Positions 35,401 to 47,023 of a DNA stretch of 58,644 nt are shown here, one piece after another. Below the pieces are notes generated by a model. It saw only the letters and a program-made list of their open reading frames with translations. It searched no databases and had not been told where the DNA came from. Source of the stretch: Brachionus plicatilis. Its lineage: Eukaryota; Rotifera; Eurotatoria; Ploima; Brachionidae. The position numbers and the translations under genes are program-made. The number at the start of each line of letters is the position of its first letter. Position 1 is the stretch's first letter. Where the stretch lies: assembly GCA_010279815.1 (NCBI GenBank), contig QEOQ01000316.1:740518-799161 (forward strand). Reading direction: 5' to 3'.

Positions 35401-38400
35401 AAACAACTAATCAAATTAAATACCATTTATGCCTATATTGTAAATATTTATAAATCTTTACTTTCAGCATATTTTAGTCGGTCCAGATTAAAGTTCTGGC
35501 GTTTTTTATATATTTTTTAATTTTTTTGTACTAAAATTCACAATGTTCTGAATTTTGCGGAGTTTTGCAGAATCAGTATGCTGGTGTACAAAAGATGTAC
35601 CAGTTGCTACAATTTACAGAACATGTTTTTGTCCTTCAGAACTTAAGCTTTATTTTTAATATTTTTTTTTTGTTTTTTGAACCAAATTGCCTCTAATTTT
35701 AATTTTTCAAAAAAGGAAATATTTTGGTCCCCTAACGCAAAATTTCTCACCAAATTTGATTTTAATTTTGATTTTTTTGAAATAATATTTATTCGATTTA
35801 AAAACTTAAAACAATGCATTTATTCACAACAATTTATTATTTTTCAACTTAAATTACTAAAAAAAATTATTTTGACAATTTAGTATAACTGGCATTATTC
35901 TTATTAATTTCTAAATCTTATAAAATACAAATTAAACTCAATTTTATTAAAAAAACTAAAAATCAGCTTATTGACGTTTAAGTTGATTTTTAGCAATTTT
36001 TTGAGCCAAATAAGGCTGTTTTGGTGGTACAATTAAAAAAAAAATTTTCGAAATAGGGCAACATTTAGACAATATAGAATCTCAACTGTGTAAACTGGTT
36101 TCTACCTAAAAAGCCTTGGTAGGGAAAAATTTTTTTTTAAAAATTGGAAAAAATAAAATCAAAATTGATTTTTAAAATAAATTTCCATTTAAATATTAAT
36201 CAAGTAATTTTGTGAAAAGAAATGTATTTTTATGTTTATAATATAAAAAATGGTGATTTTAGTAAATGAATTAGCACATAAGTTAATAAAAATTTTAAAA
36301 AAAATTTAAAATTTTTTTTATAAAATTGATCTTTCAAATTATTTCTAATGAGATCAGACAACAAAATTAAACTAAAACAAATAAAAAAAATTTCTAAAAA
36401 TTCTAAATTAAATTGAAATTAAAAAAAAATTCTTGAAAGAGTGACATAAAGCTAGCTCTGAGCTGCTGCTCGAACATAGCCAAGCAATTCTCAGCTTTGG
36501 TAAAACAAAATCGAATCAGCGTGGAGAACAGCGATGGTATATCGCCAAACAACTGGTGTTCCAGCCTCTTTCAGACATTAATCCAGCACTACAAAAAGAC
36601 ATGCGAATTCAGCCTGACACACAGCTTGAGCAAATACTGGCACGAGCTTTACGACAGCTGCAACCAGCCAGCAAGTCAAGCGCCCCAACTTCCCACAATG
36701 TACATGATCGAAAACACTCTAAAAATACTTCAGCTACAAAGCCAATTTACCCTGAGCTTGTTGCAGAATGTGTTCGAGTTCGACCCGTTTGGCGAATTGT
36801 CCAGCCAAACCTGTGAACCACTTGGTACCTTCATTTCACCAAAACGAAGTCCGAGCAGCTTTCCAGCCGATCTAATCGACTTGGTCAACCAACAAATTAG
36901 GCTTTTCTACTCATTCATCAAGTGTCAGACTAGCCATTTGTCAAGCGCCAAGCTAAGCGAAGACGAGCTCGATTCTGAGCTGACCAAAGAGCAAAGCTTG
37001 GAAATAACCGATTCCAAAGTAGACAAAGAAAGCAAAGTACCAGCTCATGTGTTCACCACCTTAATCGAACAACTGAGCTGTCTGTTCACAAGGACAAAAA
37101 ACAACTCGACTCTAATTGACTTGCTAGTCTCGTTCGCCCACTCAATCGGGTCTTTGGCCGAGCTAAATTGGCTAAGCAAGCAAGAAACAGCGCCCAGAGC
37201 CCACAGTGTCCACTCTCACCTAAACTCTCACTTTAAATACCCGAGCGAAAAAGCTTCTATTCAATTCCACTGCAGCCGAAAGTCCAGCGATTTATTTGAC
37301 ACATTTTCGCTACAAATCTCTACACTTGTTCAGACCACATTGGTCAAAGTCTACTCGGCCCACGAGTTCGACTCCTCTCTGCTCGACCAGTTCGAGCCCA
37401 TATTTTTCTCATTTTTGTCCTACACCACCAAACCGGGCCTCAGACAAAAGACCCTCCAAGCATGGAACGCCACATTCGGCAAGTCAACCCTCCAATCGCT
37501 CAACTACACCAAGCGGCTTGAAAGCTTGTTTTTGGACATCAAAGAAGAGATGGTGCAGAAAAAAAATGCCACAAGTCTTGTTCTGTCACTGCCCGGCTTT
37601 AAGCCACTCGATCTGCTCAGCACCAACAACACAACCAGCACTTTTATGGTACAAGAGGCCGAGATCAACGAAGAAAAGGAGAACACGCCGGAAAATCTGA
37701 AAACCGAGTCCAACTCGTCCATATCCATAGCCCATTTTGTGTTCTCGCCAGCAGGGCGCAACTCTTTTTTCAAACAGCAGCAACAGCAGTCGGCTTCGGC
37801 ATCCAAGGCGGTGCGCACACCGGAAAAAAAAGGCACCAGGGCTTCGCCGCGCTCGCTCAGACACAACTCAAAGCGCAAGCTGGACCTGGGTGGCCTGATA
37901 GATCAGCAGCCAGACAAAGATTTTGTGACAATCAGCAAACCGGAGATGAAGAGCCGACGCAGTCTGAGCCTAAGGTCCAAGCAGCCACTGACCGAACACC
38001 AGAAGGAGACGCGCAAAAATAAATCCTTTGTGCCCATGGAAGTGCAGCCAGTGGATGTGGACAGCCAGCTGAGCTGCAGTGTCATGGACGAGGACACCAG
38101 CACTCAGACCAGTGATCAGCCGCCTGCCCAAAAAATGAACGATCAGACCGCAATGGCCATTTTTCAGTACAAGTCTTTGGCAAGCGAGCAGCCAAGTGAG
38201 CAGCCAGGTGAGCCAGTGCTTAAATTTCACAGCAAGATCAACCCAAGCAAGGAAATAGAAGTGATTGAGGTGAAAAGTGGCGAGAGTGTGGCAGAGCATG
38301 TGGAAAAATTGGGCGATTGTTTGATAGATAAAATGGAAAAGTTGAGCAAAAAGAAGAGTAGCATTGAAATGCTTAGATTGAGGAGTAGGCTGTTGAAAAA

Positions 38401-39991
38401 GTCGAAAAAAATTGCCAAAAATTCCAAAAAAGCTAGAAAAAATCTTTTGAAATACAGAAATTTGATTATGAAGGGATCGATTGATGACTTGGGCGTCAAA
38501 CAGTCCGAGCAGACCACGCAAGTTTTGGATATACAGGCAAAAACTATAACCTTTGATAATGTGAAGAGTGGTGATGTTTCCATGAATGAATCAACCAGGA
38601 CTACTGACGACGAAGATGAGCAACCATTGTCCATTTTGATCGAGAAGAAAAAATTAGATGAAAACTTGGAAAAAGTACCAGAAGAGACCCAAACTCCCAA
38701 ACCGATATTGAACTCAGTTGTCGAGGAACAAGTGACAGAGACCGATAAGCAATCGGTGCCAAAAAACACTACTGAGGACCTAATACACAAATTGAACAAC
38801 ACACCTACGACTAGTATATTGAAGAAAAAAATGATGAATCAATCGGAGCCAGTTATTCCATTTGATTTGGACACGCCAGGCAAGCGACGTGTGAGTTTCT
38901 GCGAATCAGTTCGTATTGAAGAAATTGAGCCCAATTTTAGAAAGTCCATTTTTAGGTCTACACCTAGGATTCAAAACAAAGCCAAAATAGTTCTGTCTCC
39001 TTACTTTGGAAGCAAAAATCCAGCACAAAATGCGCCAAGTCCAAACAATCTGGCTAGTTCGAGCCTTATTATTCCAAGCACTGGCGAGGCTGTAAAACCA
39101 GTCCTGAGCCAGTCCGCACCAACTACCCCAAATTCAAAATCTGTCCCCAATGTCCAAAATTCACCCAGTTCAGCCTCATTTTTAGACTTTATCTCCACTA
39201 ACCGGGTCATGAGTCAACGCTCCAGCATGATACAACAACAAATGCAGTCAAAAACCGAGTCACCCATAGCCCAGAACAAAATTGGCCTGTCCAATACATT
39301 ACCTGTGTCAACACCCACCTACGAGTCGCCCAAATCTACCAACAGGACTATCACTCTAATGGAGGGAATTAGTGACTTTAAAATATGCGACAAGCTCCGA
39401 CTGTCCAAATTGTCAATCGATCTAGTTTTTGAAAAAGTGGACACTAGTTTGTATATGCAAAAATTAGGTTCACTGAAATACTTTAAGTACAAGAATATTT
39501 TGACAGTGGGAGACTTTTGTTCCTTGAATCCCTCGGAGATAAACGCTTTGCCATTAAAGTGTCCCAAATACGACAATTACATTAGTTTGGTGAAGAACTT
39601 TGAGGAAAACAGCAGTGATTTGTTTGTGAAAGAAGATAAAAAACTAGTCGCTATGGGATCGATGGAAGAGGAGATGGAAAAATTGGAAAAAATGGAAGAG
39701 GTTGCCACTCTGGACATTAGTATTGAGTGTGTTGGCGAACGGGCAAAAATGGAAGTTGAACAAAGCAAAGAAAGAGCTGATTATGGAGATAAATTTGTGT
39801 CGATGTTTAGTTCATATGAGAATGAAATGAAATTGCTGCTCGAAAATGGTCAACTTGGTGCAATGAGTGTTCAAGAATTGCTCGACTTGAGCCGCAAAAT
39901 GGACCAAAGTAGACGCATGATGGCGGATTTGTACACATCTAGTCAAGAAATAATTCGAATTGTTGTCGAATCCAAACTAGTCAAGGAATAA
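32435..39991 (+). CDS. RIF1: RIF1 homologue (telomere/replication-timing factor)
   Basis: Chromatin-bound scaffold that recruits protein phosphatase 1 to control replication origin firing and DNA repair. Eight exons join in frame: 32435-32535, 32588-32954, 33007-33373, 33780-33956, 34010-34356, 34409-34705, 34759-34839, 36440-39991; 1762 residues. Five introns are 52-53 bp, one 406 bp, one 1600 bp. The N-terminal 600 residues are a helical HEAT-type region with the RIF1 signature SQAYECWKMLINNFAL. The huge last exon encodes a low-complexity middle part (short poly-Gln, many S/TP and SQ/TQ sites) and then the PP1 docking pair SILK (residues 1371-1374) and RVSF (1396-1399). A conserved C-terminal domain follows (KNILTVGDFCSLNPSEINAL, about residues 1590-1620), then a charged coiled tail. 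Shorter than human RIF1 (about 2470). Part of the 33374-33779 intron could be coding. Confidence 0.93.
35440..35691. repeat. Foldback-family fragments in RIF1 intron 7
   Basis: Minus-strand reading gives GGCAATTTGGTTCAAAAAAC, then GTTCTGAAGGA, ACATGTTCTGTAAATTGTAGC and CATACTGATTCTGCAAAACT, matching the element at 58499 step by step. A second terminus (CATTGTGAATTTTAGTAC, minus strand, near 35525-35545) lies to its left, so this looks like two partial copies or a rearranged one. It helps explain why this intron is 1600 bp. Confidence 0.6.
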
Positions 39992-40851
39992 AATATTTTA
40001 AAGCTTAAAAACTGTATTTTAATTTAGATTAATTGTAAGATATTTTATCTTTTAAATGATTTTTTTATAATTATTTTTTTCTTTGATGAATGAAAAGTTT
40101 ATATTTACAAGACTGGGGAGGGATATCAATTGATTTGACACACAAATGAAATATAACTCATTTTTGATTAAATAAAATTTTATTTTGTAAATTTTTTTTT
40201 AGTTGAATTCTTTTTGCTTTTATTTTAGTATTTTGATTATTTGAAAATTGAATGTCAAAATTCATAATACAAATGTTCTAAAAATATATTGCATTACATT
40301 TTTCAATCCTTAAAAAAATATCAAAATTAATTAAATTTTGATGCTTTTTATTTCACGAGTAATGTTCGTTCCTTAATTTAAAATATAAAAGTTATGGCGA
40401 TGAAATAAATCAATTAAAAAAATAAATTATATCTAAAATTAAATTTTAGAAAATTTTTATAAACGTCTTTTGGTAAAAATATTTTTATTGCATTAGGGAC
40501 AATAATTTGAATTAACTTAGAATTTTTAGAAAAAATTTAAACTCAAATCAACAATTCGATGATTTTTTTTCGATTTAAAAAATAATAGTAAAATAAATAA
40601 TTATTTAGCTATTTTTTTTTAGGTAATTTTTCAATTTTTTATCCAAGAATATTATTTGGGTCGTCCTTAATTTTTATTTTCATCTTTTGCCCAAAATTAA
40701 GTAATCAATTTAATAAATTTTTTTCAATTTATATTTTCAAAACTCAGCATTTTATTTGGAACATTTTGTTTTTAAAAAATATTTTGTAAAATGAGATAAA
40801 TCAAAGTGAATTAGGGTAAAAAATAATGATAGAAACATCGCATAAGTATAC

Positions 40852-41102
40852 ATCAAGTAAATAAAATAAACTTTAAAAAATACTGCAACAAAGTGCAACA
40901 TACTTAGCTGCACCATTATTATCTAAAATAAAATTATTATTTTCTTCTTTTTAGTTAAATAAAAAATCAATTTAAATCTTATTTATATTTAATTTTTTAT
41001 CTCATAAAACATGAGAAAATTTTTTTTCTAGTAAAAAAGGTGCAAACAAGTATGTATACTTTATTGCAGTATTTTTTTAAGTATATTTTACTTAATTTAA
41101 TT
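40852..41102. repeat. Foldback (MITE-like) element
   Basis: Left arm near 40876-40915 (AAAAAATACTGCAACAAAGT ... GCTGCACC) and right arm near 41039-41080, whose minus strand reads AAAAATACTGCAATAAAGTA ... TTTGCACC. Arms extend outward with more mismatches to about 40852 and 41102. Noncoding centre of about 120 bp. Confidence 0.5.
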
Positions 41103-41189
41103 TTAATTCATCAAAAAAAGAAGAGTTTTTATTCCATTTATATTTTAATTTCACAATACATTTTCATTTTAAATTTGAAAAAAATGAAA

Positions 41190-41520
41190 AAAAAAGATAC
41201 AAAAAATGGAAAGCATAAAAATGAAAAGAATGATTGGGATAAATAAGAGAACACGAACCACAAACTTACTTTATGCACTTGATATAGAACAAGTAGAAAT
41301 GAAAATTAAAAAAATCAAATTAATTTTTACAAAAGACTACTTGAAAACAAATTCTTAAACAGACTAGTACAATCGATTGAAAACAAACAATTGAGTGATA
41401 ACAAATTTATTAAAAAATTTAAAATTGAGGTGAAAGATGCTCTAAAAACATAAGACCAATTAAGAAAAGGAAAAATCAAAATGGCAATCTAAGAAATTAA
41501 AGATAAGAAACCGTTCTAAA
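41190..41520 (+). pseudogene. Non-LTR retrotransposon (LINE) ORF2 C-terminal relic
   Basis: A frame through 41206-41355 reads KMESIKMKRMIGINKRTRTT, continuing NLLYALDIEQVEMKIKKIKL. This is the post-RT segment of many animal LINEs (K-x-iLGI-x-KR-x-R-T-x-xLL-x-ALDI). A stop follows; shifting frame gives further LINE-like text (FLNRLVQSIENK) to about 41450, then more stops. RT itself is not found upstream. A Cys-containing frame near 41885-42025 may be more of the same element. Confidence 0.55.
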
Positions 41521-42545
41521 AATATCAATGATAATGACTATAATGGAAAAATTAAATTAAAAAAATCAAAAAAAAATTAAATATCAGTAAATTTCAATGA
41601 AAAATCACCAAAAAACATTAGAAACAAAAAATCAAAATTTTAAAGTTTTTTACGACATTGCCAGAATTAGCCCAAACATGAATAAATAAATTTTATTGAA
41701 AAAACTGAGCTTTATGATGGTGAAATAACATAAAACAAAACTTTTTTAGATAAAATCAAATTTTATTGTTTTTGAATGTAACTTGAAAATTTTTTAATAA
41801 AAATAATACAAAAAGAAAAATATTTAATACACTTTTTTAAATGTTCTTCGACATTTTTATTTAATCATTAATTTTTAATTCAAAAAGAATTGGACCTGAC
41901 ATTGAACCTTATGTTGAACCTTTTGGATCAAAAATTAATACTCATATTCTTTTTTGTAAAGAAAATTCTTTTTTAAATTTGAATGCCGTTTTAAAAAATT
42001 TTATTGTTAAAAATAGTGAAGAAAAATAAAATTTAAGAGAAGACAGTTAATTACAAAACTAGAACTTAAGTTCCAGTTGTAAATAGATACGAAATATCAA
42101 ATTGGATCACGTCAACTGCAATTCAAAGTAAAATATTCTCTTTTTTTTGTTAATTTTTTGTTTTCTTTAATATAAATTTAAAAAATTTTTTTTAAGCTGA
42201 TATTTTTTTAAATTATCTTTAATTATTTTCCAAAATTTTTGACTAAATAAATAATTTCAATTATAAAAATTTTACTATTGGTTAAAAATTTAATTGTAAA
42301 ATTTTTTTTTTATAGTTTTCCGATATTTAAAAAAATTTACTCATTTAAAGAGTTAAAAAAAATCAAAAATCGAAAAATAATTGAACATATCAACTTATTA
42401 ATCAGAATAACTTACTTAATTTACATTAAGTCTGTTAATGTCTCCATGGAATTTTATTAAGCGAAAAATCAGAAATTATAAAAATCAATAATTTTCTTGA
42501 CTAAATTTATTTTTTAACTCTTCAAATCGATTCATTTCTTTGAAA

Positions 42546-43271
42546 ATGTTAAAAATTTCACTTTTAATTGTATTGATCCAGATTTACAAAGTACATTTGA
42601 TTACTTGTCCTTATAGGATTAATAATCGAACACTCTACACAAGGTAAATTTTACCTCTTGTTTAATGCTCTCTATTAAATTTTTTGAAGATGTGCATACA
42701 CTTGCTGTACACGTCCAGCTTCCAGAGCCATGGATGCATGCTGCAAAAATGATAATATTTTTTGGCCTTTTATCTTGTAATTAAAAACTTGTTTCGATGT
42801 TTGAAAAATTTTGAAAAACAGAATTTTTTTTTTAATTTTTATTTAAAAAAATTCTTAGTTCTATAGGCCAAACTTTATTTACGCAAAATTCTCAATTATT
42901 TAATTTTTATATTAACCAAGAGTAGGAGTTTTCATTTTATTTGGTAGTGTGGGGTTCGTAATTTTTGTATTTTGTATCAAAAAAATACATAAAAGTAAAA
43001 TTTTTGTAATTTTTTCTATTCATTTTTTAATTTTAAAAAAATAGGAAAAAGAATCGGGGCAGGCGTAGTCGGATTTAATGGTTCTACCATTATCTATCCA
43101 GCAAATCAACCTTATGGGAACAACTTGTATCCGTCAAACAACGGTTACCAGGTGAACAATATCCCAGTGGGTCCAGCCGTGACAAATTATCCCATCAGTA
43201 ATCCACAAGTTTCAGTTTCTTATCAACACATTCAACCATATGAAAACTATTATAATCCAATAAAATACTGA
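42546..43271 (+). CDS. Six-cysteine single-pass membrane protein (Shisa/CYYR1-type, STMC6)
   Basis: Four short exons, 42546-42643, 42690-42776, 42921-42994, 43045-43271, join through GT-AG introns of 46, 144 and 50 bp with matching phases, giving 161 residues. Exon 1 encodes a signal peptide (MLKISLLIVLIQIYKVHLIT). The ectodomain has exactly six Cys: C21, C34, C38-C39, C50-C51. Residues 57-81 form one membrane helix (FWPFILVGVFILFGSVGFVI on), followed by a basic stop-transfer KKIHKRKR. The cytoplasmic tail is rich in Asn, Pro and Tyr. This layout is that of the STMC6 superfamily (Shisa, WBP1, CYYR1, VOPP1), thought to act as trafficking adaptors. No PPxY is present. The model rests on splice phase and domain logic; expression is not shown. 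Partner and exact subfamily are unknown. Confidence 0.75.
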
Positions 43272-43724
43272 GCCTTTTATTAAAACTTCATTAAAATCAA
43301 CACCAGAAAATTGAAATCGAAAACTCAAAGCTTTATTTTTATACACAAATATTAAAATAAAATTTCTCGATTATTGATATAATATATAATAAAATAGATA
43401 AGCATTTTTTTCTTTCTTTCCCTTCTAATCTCTGTGCTAAAAAGAAGGACTCAGCTTAATTTTGAAAGCCCTCAAGTTGTCGGCTAATGTAAATAATTTT
43501 AAATCTTTCATTTTCATTTTTTTTATTATTATTATTCATTTAACATTATTATTAAATAAACTAGCTAAATGAAATAATTTTACATTTTTTTATAATTTTC
43601 TGCAATATTGTACAAAAAACATTTGAAAATATAAAAATAATATAATATAATCTTCGATTACTATAAATTTGGAGTATAAAAAAATAAAATATTTTAAAAG
43701 TAAAATTATTTTAAAGTTATTAAA

Positions 43725-44027
43725 ATGTATAGTTCAATAAGCACTTTTATTAATAAATTTAAAGATACAGCCGACGAAGTTGATGTTTTAGCAAAACATT
43801 GGAATGCCTACAAGAATGAGAATCATAGAAAAGTTTAAAAAATTAACTTAAAACCAATATTTGAAAACATTACTTGGAGTTCTAAGGTAACTTATAGACT
43901 TTACCGCAGCGATAAAAATGTATTTAAGTGCAAATATATTAAAAAAGGTTCCAAAAACAATTCTTTTCGAAATGGAAAAATTTTTGCAAAAATAAAAAAC
44001 TTAAATAAAAGTTCTAGCAAATTTTAA
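43725..44027 (+). CDS. Possible two-exon small protein, unknown function
   Basis: Starts at ATG 43725 in a TATA-like neighbourhood (TATAAATTTGGAGTATAAAA about 60 bp upstream). Exon 1, 43725-43832, encodes MYSSISTFINKFKDTADEVD and 16 more residues. A GTTTAA...TCTAAG intron of 54 bp, the local standard size, keeps phase 0. Exon 2, 43887-44027, encodes a basic tail (VTYRLYRSDKNVFKCKYIKK on) ending at TAA. Total 82 residues. No family is recognised, no signal peptide. It could be chance or a decayed gene. Confidence 0.35.
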
Positions 44028-44669
44028 TTGAAATAATTTTCATTTAATAAAAACATGAAAAGACAAAACTATTTAATTTATTTTAGCCATTTTTCGAACT
44101 TAATTTTTTTTAAGGTAAAATTCCTCTGATTTTACATTTCCTTCAGATTGAGTGAGACAAGTTAAAAAGCTTAAATGTGTAAAAAAATAAAATTTATTTT
44201 AGGAAAATTATATGAGTTGATTTTTTTTTATTTTCATTGTCATTTTTATTAACTTATTGTCAAATTTTTTTTTTTAATATGCATTTTTTTCGTGGCTTTC
44301 AAACTAAATTTGCGTTTATTTAATTAAAAATTTATTTTATTTTAAATTTAAACTAAAATTGATAAATAAAGTAATTAAGACCTTAATTTGTTTCTAGCAA
44401 AAATAAACTTCTTGAATAAACCTAATTTTAAGAGCTCAAAGCGTTTCGTTCGATTAGAAAATCAATTAAAAATTGTGTGTTGATAAACCGAGACTATTTT
44501 GCGGAGGAAAAAATTTCTCCTTGATTAAAAAAAGGTAAAAAAAAAATTAGGAATTTTAATTTCTTTATATTGTTTTAAAATTACTATTTTCAAAACTCAT
44601 TCTAGCAAACATTTTTCTATTATTGAGCTATTCATTTACAAAAAAAATATTTTTTTTTCTACAAAAATA
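44028..44669. other. Intergenic upstream of casein kinase
   Basis: AT-rich. No gene is seen. Presumably holds the CK1 promoter. Confidence 0.5.
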
Positions 44670-45704
44670 ATGAATCAAGACAAATTTTATAAAGTGTATC
44701 GAAATGTTCAGGATTTGATTCACGACAAACCGATGTATTCGTATGAAACGAAATCAGCCGATGAATCGGCAAACAACAACAAACAATTTGTAATTGCCAA
44801 TTTGTTCAAGATAGGTCGCAAGTTTGGCAATGGCAACTTTGGCGATGTCAGAATAGGCAAAAACATTCTAACTAATGAATTTGTAGCAATTAAGTTCGAG
44901 AAAATACATCACCAAACCAACTCTTTGCAAATTGAGAATAGAATTTATGAAAAACTGAGGAATGGAGAGGGAATCCCGCGCTTGTTCTACTATGGACAAT
45001 TTGCGGCACACAACGTGCTCGTAATGGAACTATTAGGAGCCAATCTGGAAGATTTATTCAACCTTTGTAATCGAATTTTTAGCCTTAAGACAATTTGTAT
45101 GATAGCTATTCAATTGATCAAAAGAATAGGGTTTATTCATTCCAAAAATTTAATTTACCGTGACATAAAGCCAGAGAATTTTTTGATCGGACGACAATCG
45201 GCCAACGAGCACAGAAAGATCTACATGGTAGATTTCGGTTTGGCCAAGGATTTTATCAATCCAGAGACAGGTTCACATATTGTCTACAATGAAAACAAAA
45301 CCCTGATAGGCACAGCTAGATACATGAGCGTGAACACCCATTTGGGAAGAGAGCAAAGTCGGCGGGATGATCTGGAGTCAATTGGGTATTTGCTGATCTA
45401 TTTTTTGAAAGGACATCTTCCGTGGCAGGGCCTCAAAGTGGACAGTTTTAATGAAAGGTACAAAAAGATTGGCCAAACCAAAATAAGCATTAAGCTGGAG
45501 GATTTGTGCCAAGGTCATCCCAGAGAGTTTTACCAGTTTATTTCATATGCCAGAAATTTGGCTTTCACCGAAAAGCCTGACTATAACATGCTTGTAAAAA
45601 GCTTTCAAAATTTGATGACCAAAAACTTTTGGAGTCTGGATTGGGAATTCGATTGGGTCAAAAAATTAACAAAGCCTAGCATACTTCTTAATGAAACAAT
45701 TTAG
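44670..45704 (+). CDS. Casein kinase 1, gamma-type
   Basis: Serine/threonine kinase, 344 residues, intronless. Gly loop KFGNGNFGDV (51-60), ATP-binding K75 in VAIK, catalytic YRDIKPENF with D165 and N170, DFG at 188-190, and the CK1 substitute for APE, ARYMSVNTHLG. Text such as EGIPRLFYYG, LEDLFNLCNRIFSLKT and GREQSRRDDLE matches CK1-gamma most closely. A 40-residue N-terminal extension is present. Unlike vertebrate CK1-gamma the protein stops soon after the catalytic domain (KPSILLNETI) and lacks the C-terminal cysteines used for palmitoylation, so membrane anchoring may be lost. Intronless state and divergence suggest a retrocopy or lineage-specific paralogue. All catalytic residues are intact. 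AATAAA follows about 30 bp after the TAG stop. Confidence 0.93.
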   Translation: MNQDKFYKVYRNVQDLIHDKPMYSYETKSADESANNNKQFVIANLFKIGRKFGNGNFGDVRIGKNILTNEFVAIKFEKIHHQTNSLQIENRIYEKLRNGEGIPRLFYYGQFAAHNVLVMELLGANLEDLFNLCNRIFSLKTICMIAIQLIKRIGFIHSKNLIYRDIKPENFLIGRQSANEHRKIYMVDFGLAKDFINPETGSHIVYNENKTLIGTARYMSVNTHLGREQSRRDDLESIGYLLIYFLKGHLPWQGLKVDSFNERYKKIGQTKISIKLEDLCQGHPREFYQFISYARNLAFTEKPDYNMLVKSFQNLMTKNFWSLDWEFDWVKKLTKPSILLNETI

Positions 45705-47023
45705 TTTTTTTTGTCCTTAATTAATACTTTTAAATAAAATTTATTTAAAAAATTATATTTCAATTCTGTCACATTTCAAAAAAAAAATAAAAAGTTTTTG
45801 AAAGTTTCTAACTCTAATCTCGCACATTTTTATTTATAATTCAAGTTTGCGTGGGCTTAGAACATTTAAAAAAAAACACCTTGACTTGGCAAAATTTTAA
45901 ATTCACGTGGACAAATCGAAACCCAAAATGTGAAGGTTTAAATATTTTAATAAAACATGTTCTGAATAATTTTTAGTTTGGATAAATCTGTATCAGTAAA
46001 TTAAGTTATAAAATTTCAAAAATTAAACTCACATTTGAATAATTTAATTAGAAATTTTACAATCAAAATATTTATTTTGCTAATTTAGAGAAAATACGAA
46101 ACGAAATCGGAAATATTTTATGCTCGAGTTATTTTTGCTGATTTTCAAAGTCAAGTTTGTTGCCCAAACTGAAATTCAAAATGATAATTAAACTTTCGTT
46201 TTTTCGATAATTTTCAAGGAAAATTTAAAAAATTGCAAATTTGATTTAAAAGGTATTTTAAAATTTGTTTAAATTAATGAAGTTATTTAATTTTTATTTT
46301 TCTTTAGAATTTTACATTACTAAAAAACTAAAGATTAAATCATGTACTAGAAAATTCAAATAAAAGAAATATTCATTATATAGAATTTTAAAACGTGTCC
46401 TTAAGTATTCAAACAAATTTTTCGTAAAGTAGGAAGATAAAAGATAATAATTATTTCTAAAAAATGAATGAAATTTATTTTTTCTACATAAATGCTTCTC
46501 AATTAATTCAAAAAGTTATAAACTATCGTTTAATTTCGAAAAAGAAAAAATATAGTGAGATAGAAAATGTAAAAATTTCATTTCAATACAATAAATGATA
46601 AGACAAATTAAGGCGTCTATCAATTAGGACAATTCTAATGAAGATGATTTTCAATTAATTTAGTCAAGGTTATTTTCTTAATGCTGATTAACTGTTGCAT
46701 AAAGAAACTTTAATCGAACTCAAAAATCTATATTTATTATTTGCACTGCAATTGAAGTAAAAAACGAACTTTATGAGTTAAAATTAGCAAATAAAAGGAA
46801 AAAGACTTAAAAAAACATAATCATTCATTTTAAAAAACAAATTAATATAAAAAATGATATTTCTAAATATTTGCAGATATAAATTTTAAAGACCAAAATG
46901 AAAATACAAAAAAAAATGATAATAAAAAAGGAACAACAACAAAATCAGGAAATATAATTTAAATATAAATGACTTATATTAATTAGAAAAAAAATGCGAG
47001 AAAAGTCGCAACAAAATTTAACA
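45705..47023. other. Intergenic
   Basis: AT-rich. No gene, repeat or relic could be supported. Confidence 0.5.

Larger units (their letters stand above)
39992..42545. other. Intergenic with retroelement remains
   Basis: 3' flank of RIF1, then AT-rich DNA with a foldback element and a non-LTR retrotransposon remnant (listed separately). No intact gene is seen. Confidence 0.5.

Noticed and set aside
37504..38802. Long minus-strand frames across the RIF1 last exon
   Set aside because: Low-complexity Ser/Leu/Phe translations complementary to RIF1 codons.
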